This document shows, piece after piece, positions 11,632-23,088 of a stretch of DNA of 44,946 nucleotides. The stretch is taken from assembly GCA_002633005.1 (NCBI GenBank), contig NMRA01000250.1, forward strand, positions 367,140-412,085, written 5' to 3'. Each line of letters begins with the position of its first letter. Positions within the stretch are counted from its first letter, which is position 1. This DNA comes from Phoronis australis. Its lineage: Eukaryota; Phoronida; Phoronidae. The notes beneath the pieces are model-generated. The model saw only the letters and a list, made by a program, of their open reading frames with translations. It was not told where the DNA came from and did no database searches. Position numbers and translations under genes: made by a program.

Positions 11632-11950
11632 TCACTGTGGCTTTGCTACCACGACGATCTCATCACCGTCCCTGATATTCAAACTATACAGATACTTGGA
11701 CGGATATCGTAGCTCCTCTTCGCCACCAGGTCCACCCACGTCTCTGTAAAACAACCTCAGTTTGGATGCCGGTAGACCCGTTAAATCTTTCAATTGTTTC
11801 TTCAGTTGCAACACCGTCTGCTTCACGTTGATCTTCATGTTCTGTATCCTATCTTCGAATTCCACTGCCACAACGACGTCTGTCTTTGGTTTCAAGCTTA
11901 CCGCCACTAATGGGTCTAGCTTGCCATATTTTTCTTCCAATCTGAAATAC
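11632..11950 (-). CDS. TBCEL: TBCEL coding exon 7 (ubiquitin-like domain) and stop
   Basis: Acceptor GGATTTTTGTAG|GTATTTC; the split codon AG+G gives Arg. It encodes [14 protein letters not shown] and a ubiquitin-like fold with [18 protein letters not shown] and [17 protein letters not shown], then the stop at 11634-11632. The apparent ATG at 11988 lies in intron 6. Confidence 0.95.
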
Positions 11951-14900
11951 CTACAAAAATCCAAGTTGTGCAGCAATCGATCTTCCATTTTAAAGCAGTA
12001 GCACTAACAAACTTCCGCACCATTAGGCCCATAGATGTCCGTGTGGAACTGCGTTCATATGCAAAATTTAGGAGCACATGCCAAATTAATACCACTTGGG
12101 TAAAAAAGCCGCAAAAAAGGGATTATTTCGAATATAGGCCCATGGGCCTCAAGGCACAGCAATATAGTAAACCAAAAACTATTTACTAAAATTTCTTGAA
12201 AACACATTGAGGAACTCCAAAGATAGAGAAGCAAATGTAAAAATTGCCACTAGGGGACACAGCAGTTATGCAAATTAATGTACGGGCCTATGCAGAGGGC
12301 ATTACCTGGGCTTATACCTGAACTTGAGCTGCGAAAAAGGTATTATTTCAGATACAGACCCATGGGCCTAAAGGCACGGCAATATGGTAGCCATTTTTTT
12401 ATTGCAGCACATAACAATACAACAATGATACTGAGAATGAGCTGGGGTCTGTTTCATGAAATGTGACCTAACACTTAAAATTACATGATCATAGAAAGTG
12501 TTCCAATTTGGCTAACTTTGGAATTTCATATCTCACAATTGACTGATTGGCTTCACATGAAACTTTCAGATACTGATGCTTTACGCACCGTTCTCCAAAG
12601 CATTACGAAATTGTTTTTAAAATTTCCACTTTTGCACAAGGGGTATTTAAAAATAGGAATGCAAAAAACTCTTAGTGGTGCGTAAAATGACTGCAAAACC
12701 ATACGTGTGGACTTTCGTTTCACATGTTTGCCTGAGGTACGGGTATGCAGATGCCAGTGTAACAAACAAGCCGAGACTCAAGCTCAGGCTGCGGGAGTGA
12801 CCAACAATACTTTAACCACCACACCACGGTGACAAGTTTCCAACATAAAAGCAGAACATAATGTCTTTATACAGCTGTTAGGCTCCAAAGAAGCCTGATC
12901 ACTTACAAGCCTGATGGACGAAAACCTTAAAGCGCTGTACTTTACAAATAGAAGCCATTCGGGCAAAAACTACAATGTGCAGCGTATGCTTAACCAGGTG
13001 TCCTAATGGCAGATGTGTATGGCAGGGTGACATCTGGTGGCAATCACAAAAACTAACTCAAGGGTAAATAAATGAAGAAAAGATGAAGAGTAGCCAGTGA
13101 CTGTATTTGAATAATTCAAGAATTTGAAGCGGAAAAAAATACTTTACTTGATGCAGTTCTTATGTACCTGGCTGGTTGATTGGTTGATGACATGTAGTAC
13201 CTAATATAGGCACGTTCTGCATCTTCTCGCTCAATTGCTGAGACAGAGCTGCCATTAAGTTTAGTCACGTTACCAATAGATGCCACCACCAGTTGACGAC
13301 GCAGCTTTTCCTCTATATCCTATAATCACAAAGAATATAATTGGTACCTCATGTTTAACTGCATCCATTCCCTGTTAGTGGTACTACTGCTTTCTGGTGA
13401 GTAATTATCATTTATGGTGGGTTCAGTCAATAGGGTCATACACAAAGTGGCTAATTGGACAAACCCAAAGTTCAAACTTGGATGTGTAAACTTATTGTAC
13501 ACAAAACAATTGAAATTTTTCTCAGTGCACTGCGGTTCTTACAATCAGAATACCAAGAGCAAGCAATATCAGTACTGACACCACTGTCACTGGGACAAGT
13601 GTTTGGAGCAAATGGTCATCTGTACATATATTACACAATTGGCAGTTGAAATCAGCTGACCACACGTTGCCTGAGACAGAGATCTTTGTCAACTTCCTCT
13701 CAATAACATTGAAAACAGTTCCCAGCAAATGTCCCTAAAGTAAAGGTATGTATAACAAAGCCTCACTAACCAAAGTACCTGATTGAATTATAACTGAGCT
13801 GATAAGGAGATACTGAGCCCCTAAAAATTTCTGAGTACCTACCCAAAATAAACATTTCATGCTGTACATTTGAGTGGCCTGGCTGAGTGCAGCAATACGG
13901 TACCCATGTTCGCTTATTAGACTGTGTGCGCTTAAACAGACAATCTGGTGCATATTTTACAAAAATGCAAAATATTCAAAGACTTAAAAAAAAACACATG
14001 ATGATACTTGCATTTAAGAGTGGAATTCCTAGCAACCGCACACTTTGTAAAGATGGAAAGTGGTTGAGCTTTTCAAGTTGCTCCCATTCGTTAACCGATG
14101 TCTTGGTGATGTTTAAATTCTAAAAAATCAGCATAATGTATGTAAAGCTTCTAGACATTCAATAACATTGCACTAACAACATCTTTGTTCCAATTATTCC
14201 AGATGACAGCTATATTTTCAAATGCAGACGTCAATCTCATCTATTGTTAAGCTCGCCCAGTATCATGTAAACTAATCTGCATGCCAATTATCTACGTTTC
14301 AAACAGGTACAGTAAAATAGCACCAATTTCAACGAAAAGTAATTACCAAAACCTCTCTTTTGATTTGTCAATGGCTTCTAATATTGCTTCCTATACCCAT
14401 AATTATATAGAGTCTGACCATAATATGATAGTGTGGGACAATGATTTAAAAACAATGCCGCAAGCATTAATTTGGTGCTATTTATATGTAAAAAATGAAA
14501 AAAAAAAATTTTGACTTCTCCCACATAGTGTGTCCTAAAATGGGGAAGTCATTTCTAACGCGTTAACTGTAGAGTTCGACTCAAACAAAACTTAGATCAG
14601 CCTTCTTGATAATGTGGGCTGTAGGTGCACTTAATCTGTTCTCATACTTACTTCTCTTAAGATAAAGTACAATGTACATTGGAATGAGCCGTGTTTCTTA
14701 TCGTAAGTAAGTGAATTTAAGGGACATAAATCTTGGTGTATTTATCAATACTTGTCTAAAGAAGCATAATGAATTTCTCCAATTCAGTAGCCATCCCAGA
14801 GAAGAGAAGCAGTGAAATTCCAATGAGATCTTTCTCCACTGTTGAGCGTTCCCACAGCCCAATGTCAGGAATAACGTTACTTAAACCAAAATTCCGAGTT

Positions 14901-17900
14901 GAATCTCATACCTTCAGCGACGGAAAGGCTTGCTGGATTTCTTCAGCGCTCGCATCGAGTTCCGATATCCCCGTTTCTGCTAAAATCAAGGTTGTTAGTG
15001 TCGGAAACAGCTGACCCAATTTGACGACCTCTCGCCAGTCTGTGATCTGGTTGGCGTTCAAATGTAGTATTTGTAAGCTGTTGTGAGTTCTGTCCATATT
15101 GATACAGTGGTAATCATTCAGGCTGAGGTGGAGCTCTTTCAAACTGACAAAGAAAAGCAAAAATAATCCGTCGGTTCTTTCTAAGCCTAACAACCACCTA
15201 TAACTTGACAACAACCAACAAGTCAAGATCAATTTCAAAACCAAAAGTGCTCTAAATAAAAAGTAGTTTTTGTTCTGGAAGGCAGGTTTACAGCCAGTTA
15301 AAGCTATGAACGCCATTTATTACATTCTCACCATCAAAATAACCACGATGAACTGCAAGTGGCGCTGTTCACAAAGCATTCTATATTGCCACTTTGCCAT
15401 AAAGCATCTTGCAACATGTATCGAAAAATGGCTATTACAGAATAGGTTGAGACCACACGTGTTGCTTTTCGCAAATCTTGACCATTCACATCATAAGATG
15501 CGGCATTTTGGATTTTACATTCACCAAGATCAGTAGCTTATTGTTATTGTCCAACAGTTGTTAAAAGTTTTTGACAATATGTTTGTAGGACAGGGATGTT
15601 TTTGATAAAAAATATAATTTTCATAACCACTACTGACAACTTACTGGCTATGATAAAAAATCTCCAATTTTGTACATCGCCCTGACAGAATTTTATTTTC
15701 AGGACTTTATCAATAAGAATAAAACCATGTGAAGTAAAGCAGTAAGCCTATGAAATATAGAATAATTTTATAAACTTTTTTCAACTAAATTGAAGACCAC
15801 TCAATCCACAGTACTTGGATTTTTCGTAGATAAGTCCATGGGTGTATATTCGGAAATGAAAAATTTTAGGCGTTTTATTATCACCAAACAAAGGGCAATG
15901 GGCGTCAATTTGGCATAATTTTACGAATAAACGCCTATGGGCATTTCATCGGGTGGGCTTATCTACGGAAAATTATGGTATGTAGAAGCAGATTCTTGGT
16001 ATAATTGTTTGTTGGACATTTTTGGACAATATAATGGAGGAGTCCATTTAATGTGGGAGCAAGTTATAACTCTTATTTCCTGGCCATTTTTGGACAATAT
16101 AATGGAGGAGTCCATTTAACGTGGGAGCAAGTTATAACTCTTATTTCCTGGCCAGTTTTGGACAATATAATGGAGGAGTCCATTTAACGTGGGAGCAAGT
16201 TATAACTCTTATTTCCCGGCCAGTTTTGACGCTGCTCCCAAACCAAATTCTAAAAATTTTTGATATAAAGACAGATATGTCCAATGGAAAAACAAAAATA
16301 GCAAGAAACTGAGTACAGACAGCAAAGGTAGGTTTGTAACGTGAGCCAACTGGACAAACTGAGAGATGAATTCCATCATGAGTGTGATGCTGCCTCCAAG
16401 ATTTTCACAACAGAAAATTGGATTAAGATGAGCTGTGTAAGAAACCATCATGGATGCCTGCATTGGAATTGCTTCCAAATTTATCATATTTCCCTGATCT
16501 TGAAACAATGTCCAACCAAGAAAATGCAATTATTCAAGCCAAGAATTGTATGGTGACACTTGGCTTATACCTCAAAATCCAACTACTGTCTGGAGGCTTG
16601 GTAAATGGCCAGATCATGTTGCACACCCAGTAGAATTAATGAGGAACATAATATTGCAACATTAGACAAACATTTTAGATTCTAAACGTCACATTCTTTG
16701 TCCAATCTTCGAAATTCAACAGCCTTCTAACTATACATGCTTTTCATGAACTATTCAAATATGCTATTTACAAACCTTCAAAATGAAAGTTTAAAAATAT
16801 TATTGTCGCCCCAAATGTGTTTATGATGGTATCATTATCTAGACAAGACCTACAATATCAGCAGCCTGAGGCAATTTAATGAACCACAACAGCATGTAGG
16901 CTTTTAATCTGAACCAGCAAATTCTGTGGTGAGCAAACTGGTTGAGTTGCCCAATCTCGACCAGTTACGGTGTCAATGTAGGTTTCTGTTCCTGTTACTG
17001 GCAGGTATCTATGCTGACAGACAGACAATTTTCTCTTTCTAAGTTCAAAAAAACAAAAAGCAAACTCTGTCCCCATTAACAGCAACTACAGCGTAATATC
17101 GGGTCCTCTGAGACAAAGGTAAAATAAAGGAATTACACCAACCCTTACTTTGGCATACAGCTCAACAGGAACTGGACCGTGTCCCAAGATGACCTAGTTT
17201 TGTTTAGCACCAGCGACCTCATTTGTATGTAAGACCTACTACTGTTTGTACAAGGGATCTCTGTTAACTGGGACAGCGGGTTTGATGTTAGATTAAGGAA
17301 CTCAAGCTTTGGTAGATTGTCAAGAATGGTGAAAATCTGAAATTAAGACGATATCAGATTAAGCAATGCCACAAACATAGGAGGAAAGAGCTGGTTCCAA
17401 GAGGCAGAATCTTCTGTTACAGATACAGTATAGTGTAGAAGCCAGCTTAAATATGTCCACACTACAAGTTGTAATAGAAAAACTCGCCCGGCAAGGGCAA
17501 TTTTCCCCCGTCTGGCCAAGCGTCCAGACTACCACACCCTACAAGTCACGACAAACCTGACACAAATAGGACTAGACACACACATGTAACTGGGCAAGGG
17601 CACAGTGGATACTTCCTCTTTGTCTACAGGTTTGCGTCCACATAGCGACTTGGAAACTGAGGCAAGTCACTCCAGAACAAGTTGCCTACCTTCAAATTGT
17701 GTGCCAAGTTGGCCCAGCATAGATAACAAACATACAACTATAATTAAACTGAGCAACAACTTGTTCTAGGGGTTGACACACACACATCCGAGCATGAGGT
17801 CAAAACACAACAGGACGTAAACAGGCGATGTCAGAATTGTTTGTCTAAAAACAGAATGGCTCGATGATGACTCATGTATAGACAACAAAGATTGGCTGCT

Positions 17901-20900
17901 TTTCCCTAAGGTAGGAGATGAGTCTCCATAGGACACTGAACCCAAGGGAGATAATTGGGGGTTACTAAGCTCCCAACGTACCCCTAATTTTCCGTTCAAC
18001 TAAAAAACTGTGCCATTTCCAAAGGCCTGGGCTTTCACACCTGTCATAAACGATTTGTGACCTCATTTCCTGTTTCTGTTTGGTGACCTGAGAATTTTGC
18101 CAGGTTGTATTTGGTTATTAGCTGATTTCATGCTATATATCAAACCCTTGTGTTAGTCCCTGCTATTAGTACGTTACTGGGTAAAAAATGACAACCCCAA
18201 TGTATATAATGACACGCAACACAACGGTCCACTGATTGACTGCAAAACTCAAGTTGAAAAGGCTCGTTTGACATCACCAGAAAAATTGACTATGACAAAA
18301 ACCAACTAACCTATAAAACCAAATAGCTTTAACAATGAAATTAACCATGAAATTTCTGTGTTCCCTTGTTTTGGCTTTTATTGGCAACTGTGTAATTCTT
18401 TGGCACAAAAAATAATGGTGTAATTATTTAAAACTTTATTGTCTCAGCTGAGCAAGGACAAAGGTGTGGGATTCTGTTGCCTTACTTTACAATCAGATTG
18501 TTGGATTTAACTACAACAAAATATACATCTACGCTGGATTTTAATGGACAGAAAATATACAAAGAAAAAAAATGAAACAAGGGGTATGTGATTGTTGTTT
18601 GCCACGCTTGTGTTCTTGTGTCATGTAAAATTACCGTGATTATGATTGGTCAGTTCATTTGCAACTCTTTGTCACGCACTTCGAACTGCATTCATAGTTG
18701 TAAGAAATCATGTGCATTTGAGTACTGCTGGAGTGCGGTTGTGCCATGAGAGCAAAATGATGCAAATCAACTTTTTATCTTCATCAAATTGTACTGCAAA
18801 TATTTTGCTTAATAACTAAGATTTAGTATGTACCGTAGTTCAAGCAAGCTATTTTTTAGTGAACTGAGGTTGTTATTTTCCTTGCAGTTCACCGTTTTTG
18901 ACATATTGCGATCAGACGTTTGCTGCATGTCAATATAGGAGTATGAAATCAGTTCACAGACATTTTGTAACCAACCACCGCCTTACAGTATCTAGAATAG
19001 TTTGTAATACGCAGTGTCTGGAGTAGATAGAGAATAGTGACTTAGAAAATGTAGCTTTGCATTGTTATTAAATATTTCACTGTAGACCAGCTATTTGTAA
19101 AACTGTCCAATTCTAAATTTTTGGAATAAATGCATTTCTCTTAATTAATACAGATGTAGTTCTTTTTGCAATTAAATTTGAAAGTTTACCTTTGCTGGAG
19201 ACGCCGCTTACTATAAGTGAAATTTGGAAACTTTGCCGAATGTTGCTTTTTTGACATTTACACACTAAAATCCAAGCTAATCATCCACAATGTTACAAAT
19301 GCTTTATTTTTATTGAGAAACTTGATGAAACCGACTTTCACTTTTCCGCCACTGACAATATCAAGCGCTAAAACTGTGAGGAATTGCCATTGGGCTACTT
19401 TACCTGACTCCATTCTTGCAAACTATTCAACGTTAGATCCAGCTCAACTACGTGAGAACACAGCTCTTGAAGGTCTGCCATATTGCCTGCCTGACAGATG
19501 TTCTGGTTATCCAGGGTGAGGATGTTGGGAACGGACTGACAAGAGTTTCCTGGAGGACAGCGCAACAAGGAGAATATTGGCAATAATCACAAGTGTAAAT
19601 TGAAAACTGTACACATCAAAAATCTTACAATTGGCACAGCAACTGAAAATTTAATATTTCAAAAACAAATAAAAACAGAAGCAATATTTCAATACAATCA
19701 TCATCAGACAAAAGAGAACAAAAGTGTCAAAGAGTTGTGGCAATGACTGGTTCATTGTTCGTCTCGTGGCCCTGGTTTATTGGAATCATGCATTTGGCAC
19801 TTTTTTCTTTTGCCTTATGATGCTCTGGTGTGACAGAGTTAAAGGAGCATGCCACCCAAAACCAACCTAATATGTATCAATTTAAATCGAGTAGCTCTAC
19901 TCCATAACGACACGTACGGTTGCGTTACCTGACACCTGACAGTAGACGAAGGTGTTGAAATTATCCAATGACGTCATCGGTTTCACACGCATTCTGTTCA
20001 GCAGTTCACAACACGGGTTACTGGTGTCAGCTTATCGCTTGAAGACATCGTTTAACACCAACAAATCATCAAACTTCAATGTAAAATCCTTAAAAATACA
20101 CCGAGTTCTTATAAAAACGTGTTGTTTTATTTCGCTCTTACGGATTTATTGGTATTTGGATACACCGTAGCCTACAAAGTTCGGCACGCTAATAAGGTCC
20201 CGTAGCAGGAGTTTGGGGTCTGTTCGGAGATAATTTCGAAGTATTTTCCGTGAGATACAGACAGGAGAACCTGGATCTGTGTTGTTTAGACTTGTGATTT
20301 TTTGAGTTCTTAACACAAAACACTTGTTATCCTGGCCAGTGGCTCGGAGCCCGATCAGACCCATCGCGGCCGGCCGGATTGACTCGTTATCCCGCCAGGG
20401 CGGGTGGCTCGGAAACTGATCAGACATCACGAACATAAACCAGCCAAAGTTCAGTGGAAACTAAACTTCCAGTAAAAAAAATACTATACTAGTGAGCCAA
20501 AGTAATGTTCACGTGATTATGTTGGCGAATTAGCCACGAAACTGCAAATCTACTTACTCGTCGGGGGCCGCGAATTCAGGTTCCGCTTTGGCCACAGCAC
20601 CGCCGGTCAGGGCAGAAGTTGTACATTGACAATCATTGTTTGAGTAAGGTAAATCTAAATAAAGATTCCCCAAACACCTGGCCGTGGGATGGAAATCGAG
20701 CAGTTTCACAACAGTTTCTGCCAGCAAACACTAAATTAGCATGAGCTCACACGGCCTCGGTGTCCCGTCAATGAGTTTTATTGCAGCTAAAGCCGGTAAC
20801 GCAGTGATTTATTCATTGCTGGCTTCTCAAATCATTTGCACTCACGAACACTCCAAAGGCATTACAAATTCCATCTAATGAGACAGACTTTGTTTCAGTT

Positions 20901-22162
20901 TGGTTAGGGTGAGAATAATTCATTTTGAAACAGAATGCAAACCGCCAACATGGCATCTCGCAATCCCCAGGCCGACTTGGACGAGCTAGAGCTCATCAGT
21001 CCCGACTTCCCAGGTGGATCGTTAAGTTTTACAGGCTATCAATTCGAACAGGAATACAGTGATGAAGAAATACTAGAGATGCGCCGTGAACAAGCTCAGA
21101 CACTGAACGGAACGTATGGAGTTATTTGGTAAGCCGGCATTCGTCAGGCACTGTCGACGTCTGCAGGCCACAGACACGGAGATGTTTCATGGCCTCATAC
21201 TTGCTATTTACAGCGTACATTTCATTCTTCACTCCCATGAGCCACTTCCTAAGCATTTTGGACTCTCGAGGAAGTAAAAAAAAAAAACGATATACCCGCT
21301 TTCCTCACAGCTGCTTAGGTCAGACAAACGGGAACAATGCACAGCAACATAGCAGCATTCACTCTGCACATGAACCACTGACGTCGCTAGTGTCGTTTCT
21401 CACCTTCCTCACAGGTTAACGCGACACCTCTAGGAAAGGTAAGGTCGACCGTATGCGAGGCCATGTGGATATAGATCGATTAAGACGGCAAAAAAGACTA
21501 ATTAAATCGGGTGGCATTCTCCTTTAAACGTTGCATTAATTGTGTTTCTAAAGTATGAAGTTTTCAGCAGCTTCACTGGTTTGTAAGACTTTTAATAAAT
21601 ACTTTGGCCAAGAACTAAATGTAATATGTAAATAGAAAGACAAAAAGCTACATTATAACACCAGAGATCATTACCTGCAAATTTGGGTAAATCGATATTT
21701 TTGAAACCCATGTAAACTGATACACTGATGGTTCAGCTGTATGTTTGTACTTCGTCGCTAAATGTGACGATTCTTATGATATGCATGCGACAAAGCATTT
21801 AGACTTTGTGCTGAAATTGCAAAGAAAATTTCAATGCTTTCTTTGCATCACAAAATAAGTCACAGAGAACGCAACAAAAATCAGTCTATGAAATAGTCAA
21901 TTGAGGCCTTTCAAAAATTCTATCATAAGAAACTGCTCATACCTTGTGAGGGGACATATATTTCAACAAAGGACGTCTTGCCAGCCAATTCATTTTCATC
22001 CAGATATTTGTCTTTTATAACATCAATCATGGTTTGCCCACAGGTGGCAACATCAACAGCACAGTCCATGTTGGCGGTGGCAGCAGTCATTTTGAGTTTT
22101 CCGTTTTTTCTTGCGTGTTTAACCTTTGACCTAGACAATGAGAACGGGGAAGGTTCACCCAT
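11632..22162 (-). CDS. TBCEL: TBCEL, tubulin-folding cofactor E-like (7 coding exons)
   Basis: TBCEL proteins bind tubulin and promote its destabilisation in the cytosol. They resemble cofactor E but lack the N-terminal CAP-Gly domain, as here. Exons join as 22162(or 22090)-21943, 19549-19404, 17336-17149, 15143-14912, 14119-14012, 13319-13168 and 11950-11632. All reading phases agree (1,0,2,0,0,2). From the ATG at 22090 (A at -3) the protein is 430 aa, close to the ~424 aa of the vertebrate protein; from 22162 it is 454 aa. Visible signatures: LRR phrases [33 protein letters not shown] and VRLLGIPLL, then KLNGSSVS...[13 protein letters not shown], then a ubiquitin-like domain (roughly residues 345-430) ending IRDGDEIVV. 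Intron 5 has two possible boundary pairs (see findings). Intron 1 hosts a 1.7-kb transposon. Confidence 0.95.
12010..12395 (+). repeat. Two diverged copies of a repeat in TBCEL intron 6
   Basis: Segments ending near 12180 and near 12395 share 'AAAAAGG(G/T)ATTATTTC', 'ATA..GGCCCATGGGCCT', 'AAGGCAC.GCAATAT.GTA'. Between them lies the GCCACTAGGGGACAC core (12246-12260) also seen near the left edge of the window. The duplicated order suggests a composite or tandemly inserted dispersed repeat. Confidence 0.6.
12769..12832 (-). repeat. Possible tRNA-derived SINE fragment
   Basis: The minus strand reads GTGGTGTGGTGGTTAAAG, then CCCGCAGCC and GAGCTTGAGTCTCGG, which resembles a tRNA A-box region, anticodon region and B box in order. 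Boxes are imperfect and no full cloverleaf forms. Low confidence. Confidence 0.35.
13168..13319 (-). CDS. TBCEL: TBCEL coding exon 6
   Basis: Acceptor GATTATAG|GATATAGAG (used with the GC donor) or, 7 nt later, GATATAG|AGGAAAAG (used with the GT donor). Donor CCAGCCAG|GTACAT. It encodes [20 protein letters not shown] and [13 protein letters not shown], the linker between the LRRs and the ubiquitin-like domain. Phase 2 out. Confidence 0.9.
14012..14119 (-). CDS. TBCEL: TBCEL coding exon 5
   Basis: Acceptor GATTTTTTAG|AATTTA. It encodes [15 protein letters not shown], then [10 protein letters not shown]. Read to 14012 the donor is GC (AAT|GCAAGT) and the exon is 36 codons. Read to 14008 the donor is GT (GCAA|GTATCA) and phase 1 results. 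The first choice gives a gap-free alignment to the vertebrate protein. Confidence 0.8.
14912..15143 (-). CDS. TBCEL: TBCEL coding exon 4
   Basis: Acceptor TTTCTTTGTCAG|TTTGAAAG, donor CTGAAG|GTATGA; 232 nt. The split codon AA+T gives Asn. It encodes [29 protein letters not shown] and [14 protein letters not shown], the most strongly conserved LRR block. Confidence 0.95.
16017..16228 (+). repeat. 68-bp minisatellite, 3 copies, in TBCEL intron 3
   Basis: GGACAATATAATGGAGGAGT recurs at 16024, 16092 and 16160 (period 68). A partial fourth unit (GGCCAGTTTTG) ends near 16228. Copies differ at only a few positions. Confidence 0.9.
17149..17336 (-). CDS. TBCEL: TBCEL coding exon 3
   Basis: Acceptor TAATTTCAG|ATTTTC, donor GCCAAA|GTAAGG; 188 nt, phase 0 in and 2 out. 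It encodes [16 protein letters not shown], then [20 protein letters not shown], which are LRRs 2 and 3. Confidence 0.95.
19404..19549 (-). CDS. TBCEL: TBCEL coding exon 2
   Basis: Acceptor CTGTCCTCCAG|GAAAC, donor AGTCAG|GTAAAG. It encodes [15 protein letters not shown] to SLQEWSQ, the first leucine-rich repeat. Phase 1 in (G+GA = Gly), phase 0 out; 146 nt. Confidence 0.95.
20146..20436 (-). CDS. Element-encoded 96-aa ORF of copy A, unknown function
   Basis: The frame runs from [11 protein letters not shown] to the stop after [10 protein letters not shown]. Copy B keeps the same start (ATGTTCGTG at 35639) and a similar protein: RATxxDNKxFV, then [15 protein letters not shown] and LRTDPKxLLR. 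Copy A has an in-frame internal duplication near its N-terminus. Upstream in both copies is a conserved GTAAGTAGA, a good splice-donor candidate, so this may be the last exon of the THAP gene and not a separate gene. I recognise no family. Confidence 0.5.
   Translation of the reverse strand: MFVMSDQFPSHPPWRDNESIRPAAMGLIGLRATGQDNKCFVLRTQKITSLNNTDPGSPVCISRKILRNYLRTDPKLLLRDLISVPNFVGYGVSKYQ
20935..21132 (+). CDS. Opposite-strand ORF of copy A, unknown function
   Basis: 65-codon frame [14 protein letters not shown]... whose conserved core [24 protein letters not shown] is kept in copy B as FTGYRFEPEY-EILERRREHAQ, although B has stops upstream. It is acidic and looks protein-like. The YxFEPEYS...E-E style resembles the leader of P2RX7-C-terminal-domain proteins found in some transposons; this is only a resemblance. 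It lies antisense to the region just after the THAP domain, so at most one strand need be coding there. Confidence 0.4.
   Translation: MQTANMASRNPQADLDELELISPDFPGGSLSFTGYQFEQEYSDEEILEMRREQAQTLNGTYGVIW
21140..21360 (-). pseudogene. THAP domain of copy A, partly decayed
   Basis: Reading the minus strand from 21360: [11 protein letters not shown] (zinc-ligand Cys pair), a T-rich stretch, then [17 protein letters not shown] and [12 protein letters not shown]. That is the THAP order Cys-Cys, Trp block, then VCG where Cys-x2-His is expected. The His and the following DF motif are lost here by a deletion (VCGLQ) but kept in copy B (VCGRHFVDRDF). No complete open frame with a start remains, so this is a remnant of a DNA-binding protein encoded by the transposon. 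Confidence 0.7.
21943..22162 (-). CDS. TBCEL: TBCEL coding exon 1
   Basis: Contains [14 protein letters not shown]...VEIYVPSQ, matching the N-terminal stretch before the LRRs. Three candidate starts exist: ATG 22162, 22090 (best length fit, A at -3) and 22069. An in-frame stop lies shortly upstream of 22162. It ends at CAAG|GTATGAG, phase 1. A non-coding 5' exon further upstream is possible but I cannot place one. Confidence 0.85.
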
Positions 22163-22259
22163 GCATTCTTTGCATCAAAAACACTCTATGTTGAAAGTCT
22201 TGTCAGTACGCCATCTGTTAGCCAAATCACATGACCAAATGAATATAAGTCTAAAAAGA

Positions 22260-22318
22260 TTTCTGTCCTCGACTGGGACTCAAACCTAGGACCTTACTAA
22301 CCATGCAGGCCATATTGA
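22260..22318 (-). repeat. tRNA-derived SINE fragment
   Basis: The minus strand reads TATGGCCTGCATGGTTAGTA (A-box-like), then AGGTTTGAGTCCCAGTCGAG (B box GGTTTGAGTCC), about 30 nt apart. This is typical of a tRNA-derived SINE head. No tail or target duplication identified. Confidence 0.5.
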
Positions 22319-22868
22319 GATTGGCATTCATATACAAAACAAACTAGTTCTCCGCTTAAATCACATAACTGTAAAATATACGGATAAACGGTAATTAAAA
22401 AAAAATCATAATGCCCTTAGTTAGTTCCTCATTACCAGTTTAGTTTTGTTTTTGTTAGTAAACAACACAGGGCATAATTCTGGCATTGGTGAAAGAATAT
22501 CAAAACAAGATTGACCTACTTGAACATGCTTAGCATTGGAGGATAAGCTTTCCTCAACTTCCATTACTGCTGGTTGATGACCACTGGTAATTGGCCCATT
22601 ATGTTGCATGCCCAGCAGAATTAAGAAAGCAGACCAGTAAGGACTAATTCTTAGTTTTAGCTAGGAACCAATATTGGTTCCTAAGTTTTAGGTACATTTT
22701 TAAAGCCACATTTCTTGTCCCATTTTCAAAATTCAAAACTTTAACCATGTGTACTTTTCACGAAATATTCAATGCTATTTGAAGACTTTGTTAAAAATGA
22801 AAACTTAAATACTAATTGTAATATTTTGTGTACAATCAATACGAAGGCAAACAAGACTTGTTTCTATT

Positions 22869-23088
22869 AAATATAAGTATCTATTAAATGAACTGAACAG
22901 TATGATGTGCAAAGCATGACAGATAAATATAAGTATCTATTTAATGAACTGAACAGTATGACGTGCAAAGCATGACAGATAAATATAAGTATCTATTAAA
23001 TGAACTGAACAGTATGACGTGCAAAGCATGACAGATAAATATAAGTATCTATTAAATGAACTGAACAGTATGATGTGCAAAGCATGAC
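22869..23088 (+). repeat. 56-bp minisatellite, 4 copies
   Basis: Units start AAATATAAGTATCTATTAAA at 22869, 22925, 22981 and 23037 and differ at one or two positions (for example GATGT/GACGT). The last ends before AGGCTACAC. Confidence 0.9.

Larger units (their letters stand above)
19843..21523 (-). mobile_element. Kolobok-like TIR element, copy A (1681 bp), in TBCEL intron 1
   Basis: The ends are AGGAGCATGCCACCC (left) and GGGTGGCATTCTCCT (right), inverted with one mismatch. TTAA occurs directly outside both ends (19839-19842 and 21524-21527). TTAA duplication plus a THAP zinc finger fits the Kolobok superfamily. Copy B (34539-36194) is similar along its whole length in the opposite orientation. 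At 1.7 kb it is too short for a full transposase and the two copies have nearly equal length, so I infer a non-autonomous family with its own small gene, not chance deletions. The THAP-coding strand is minus, the same as TBCEL transcription. Confidence 0.8.

Noticed and set aside
11762-12001. Plus-strand ORF over TBCEL exon 7
   Set aside because: Antisense shadow of the ubiquitin-like exon.
13312-13319. Using only the first AG (13320) with the GT donor at 14007 for TBCEL intron 5
   Set aside because: That combination shifts the frame and destroys the conserved KLRRQLVV...KLNGS reading.
13522-13731. Minus-strand frame with an acceptor-like start and a hydrophobic stretch ([20 protein letters not shown]), inside TBCEL intron 5
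   Set aside because: Its phase does not fit the TBCEL exons on either side, the true next exon is at 13319, no family is recognisable, and a lone 68-aa frame is expected by chance.
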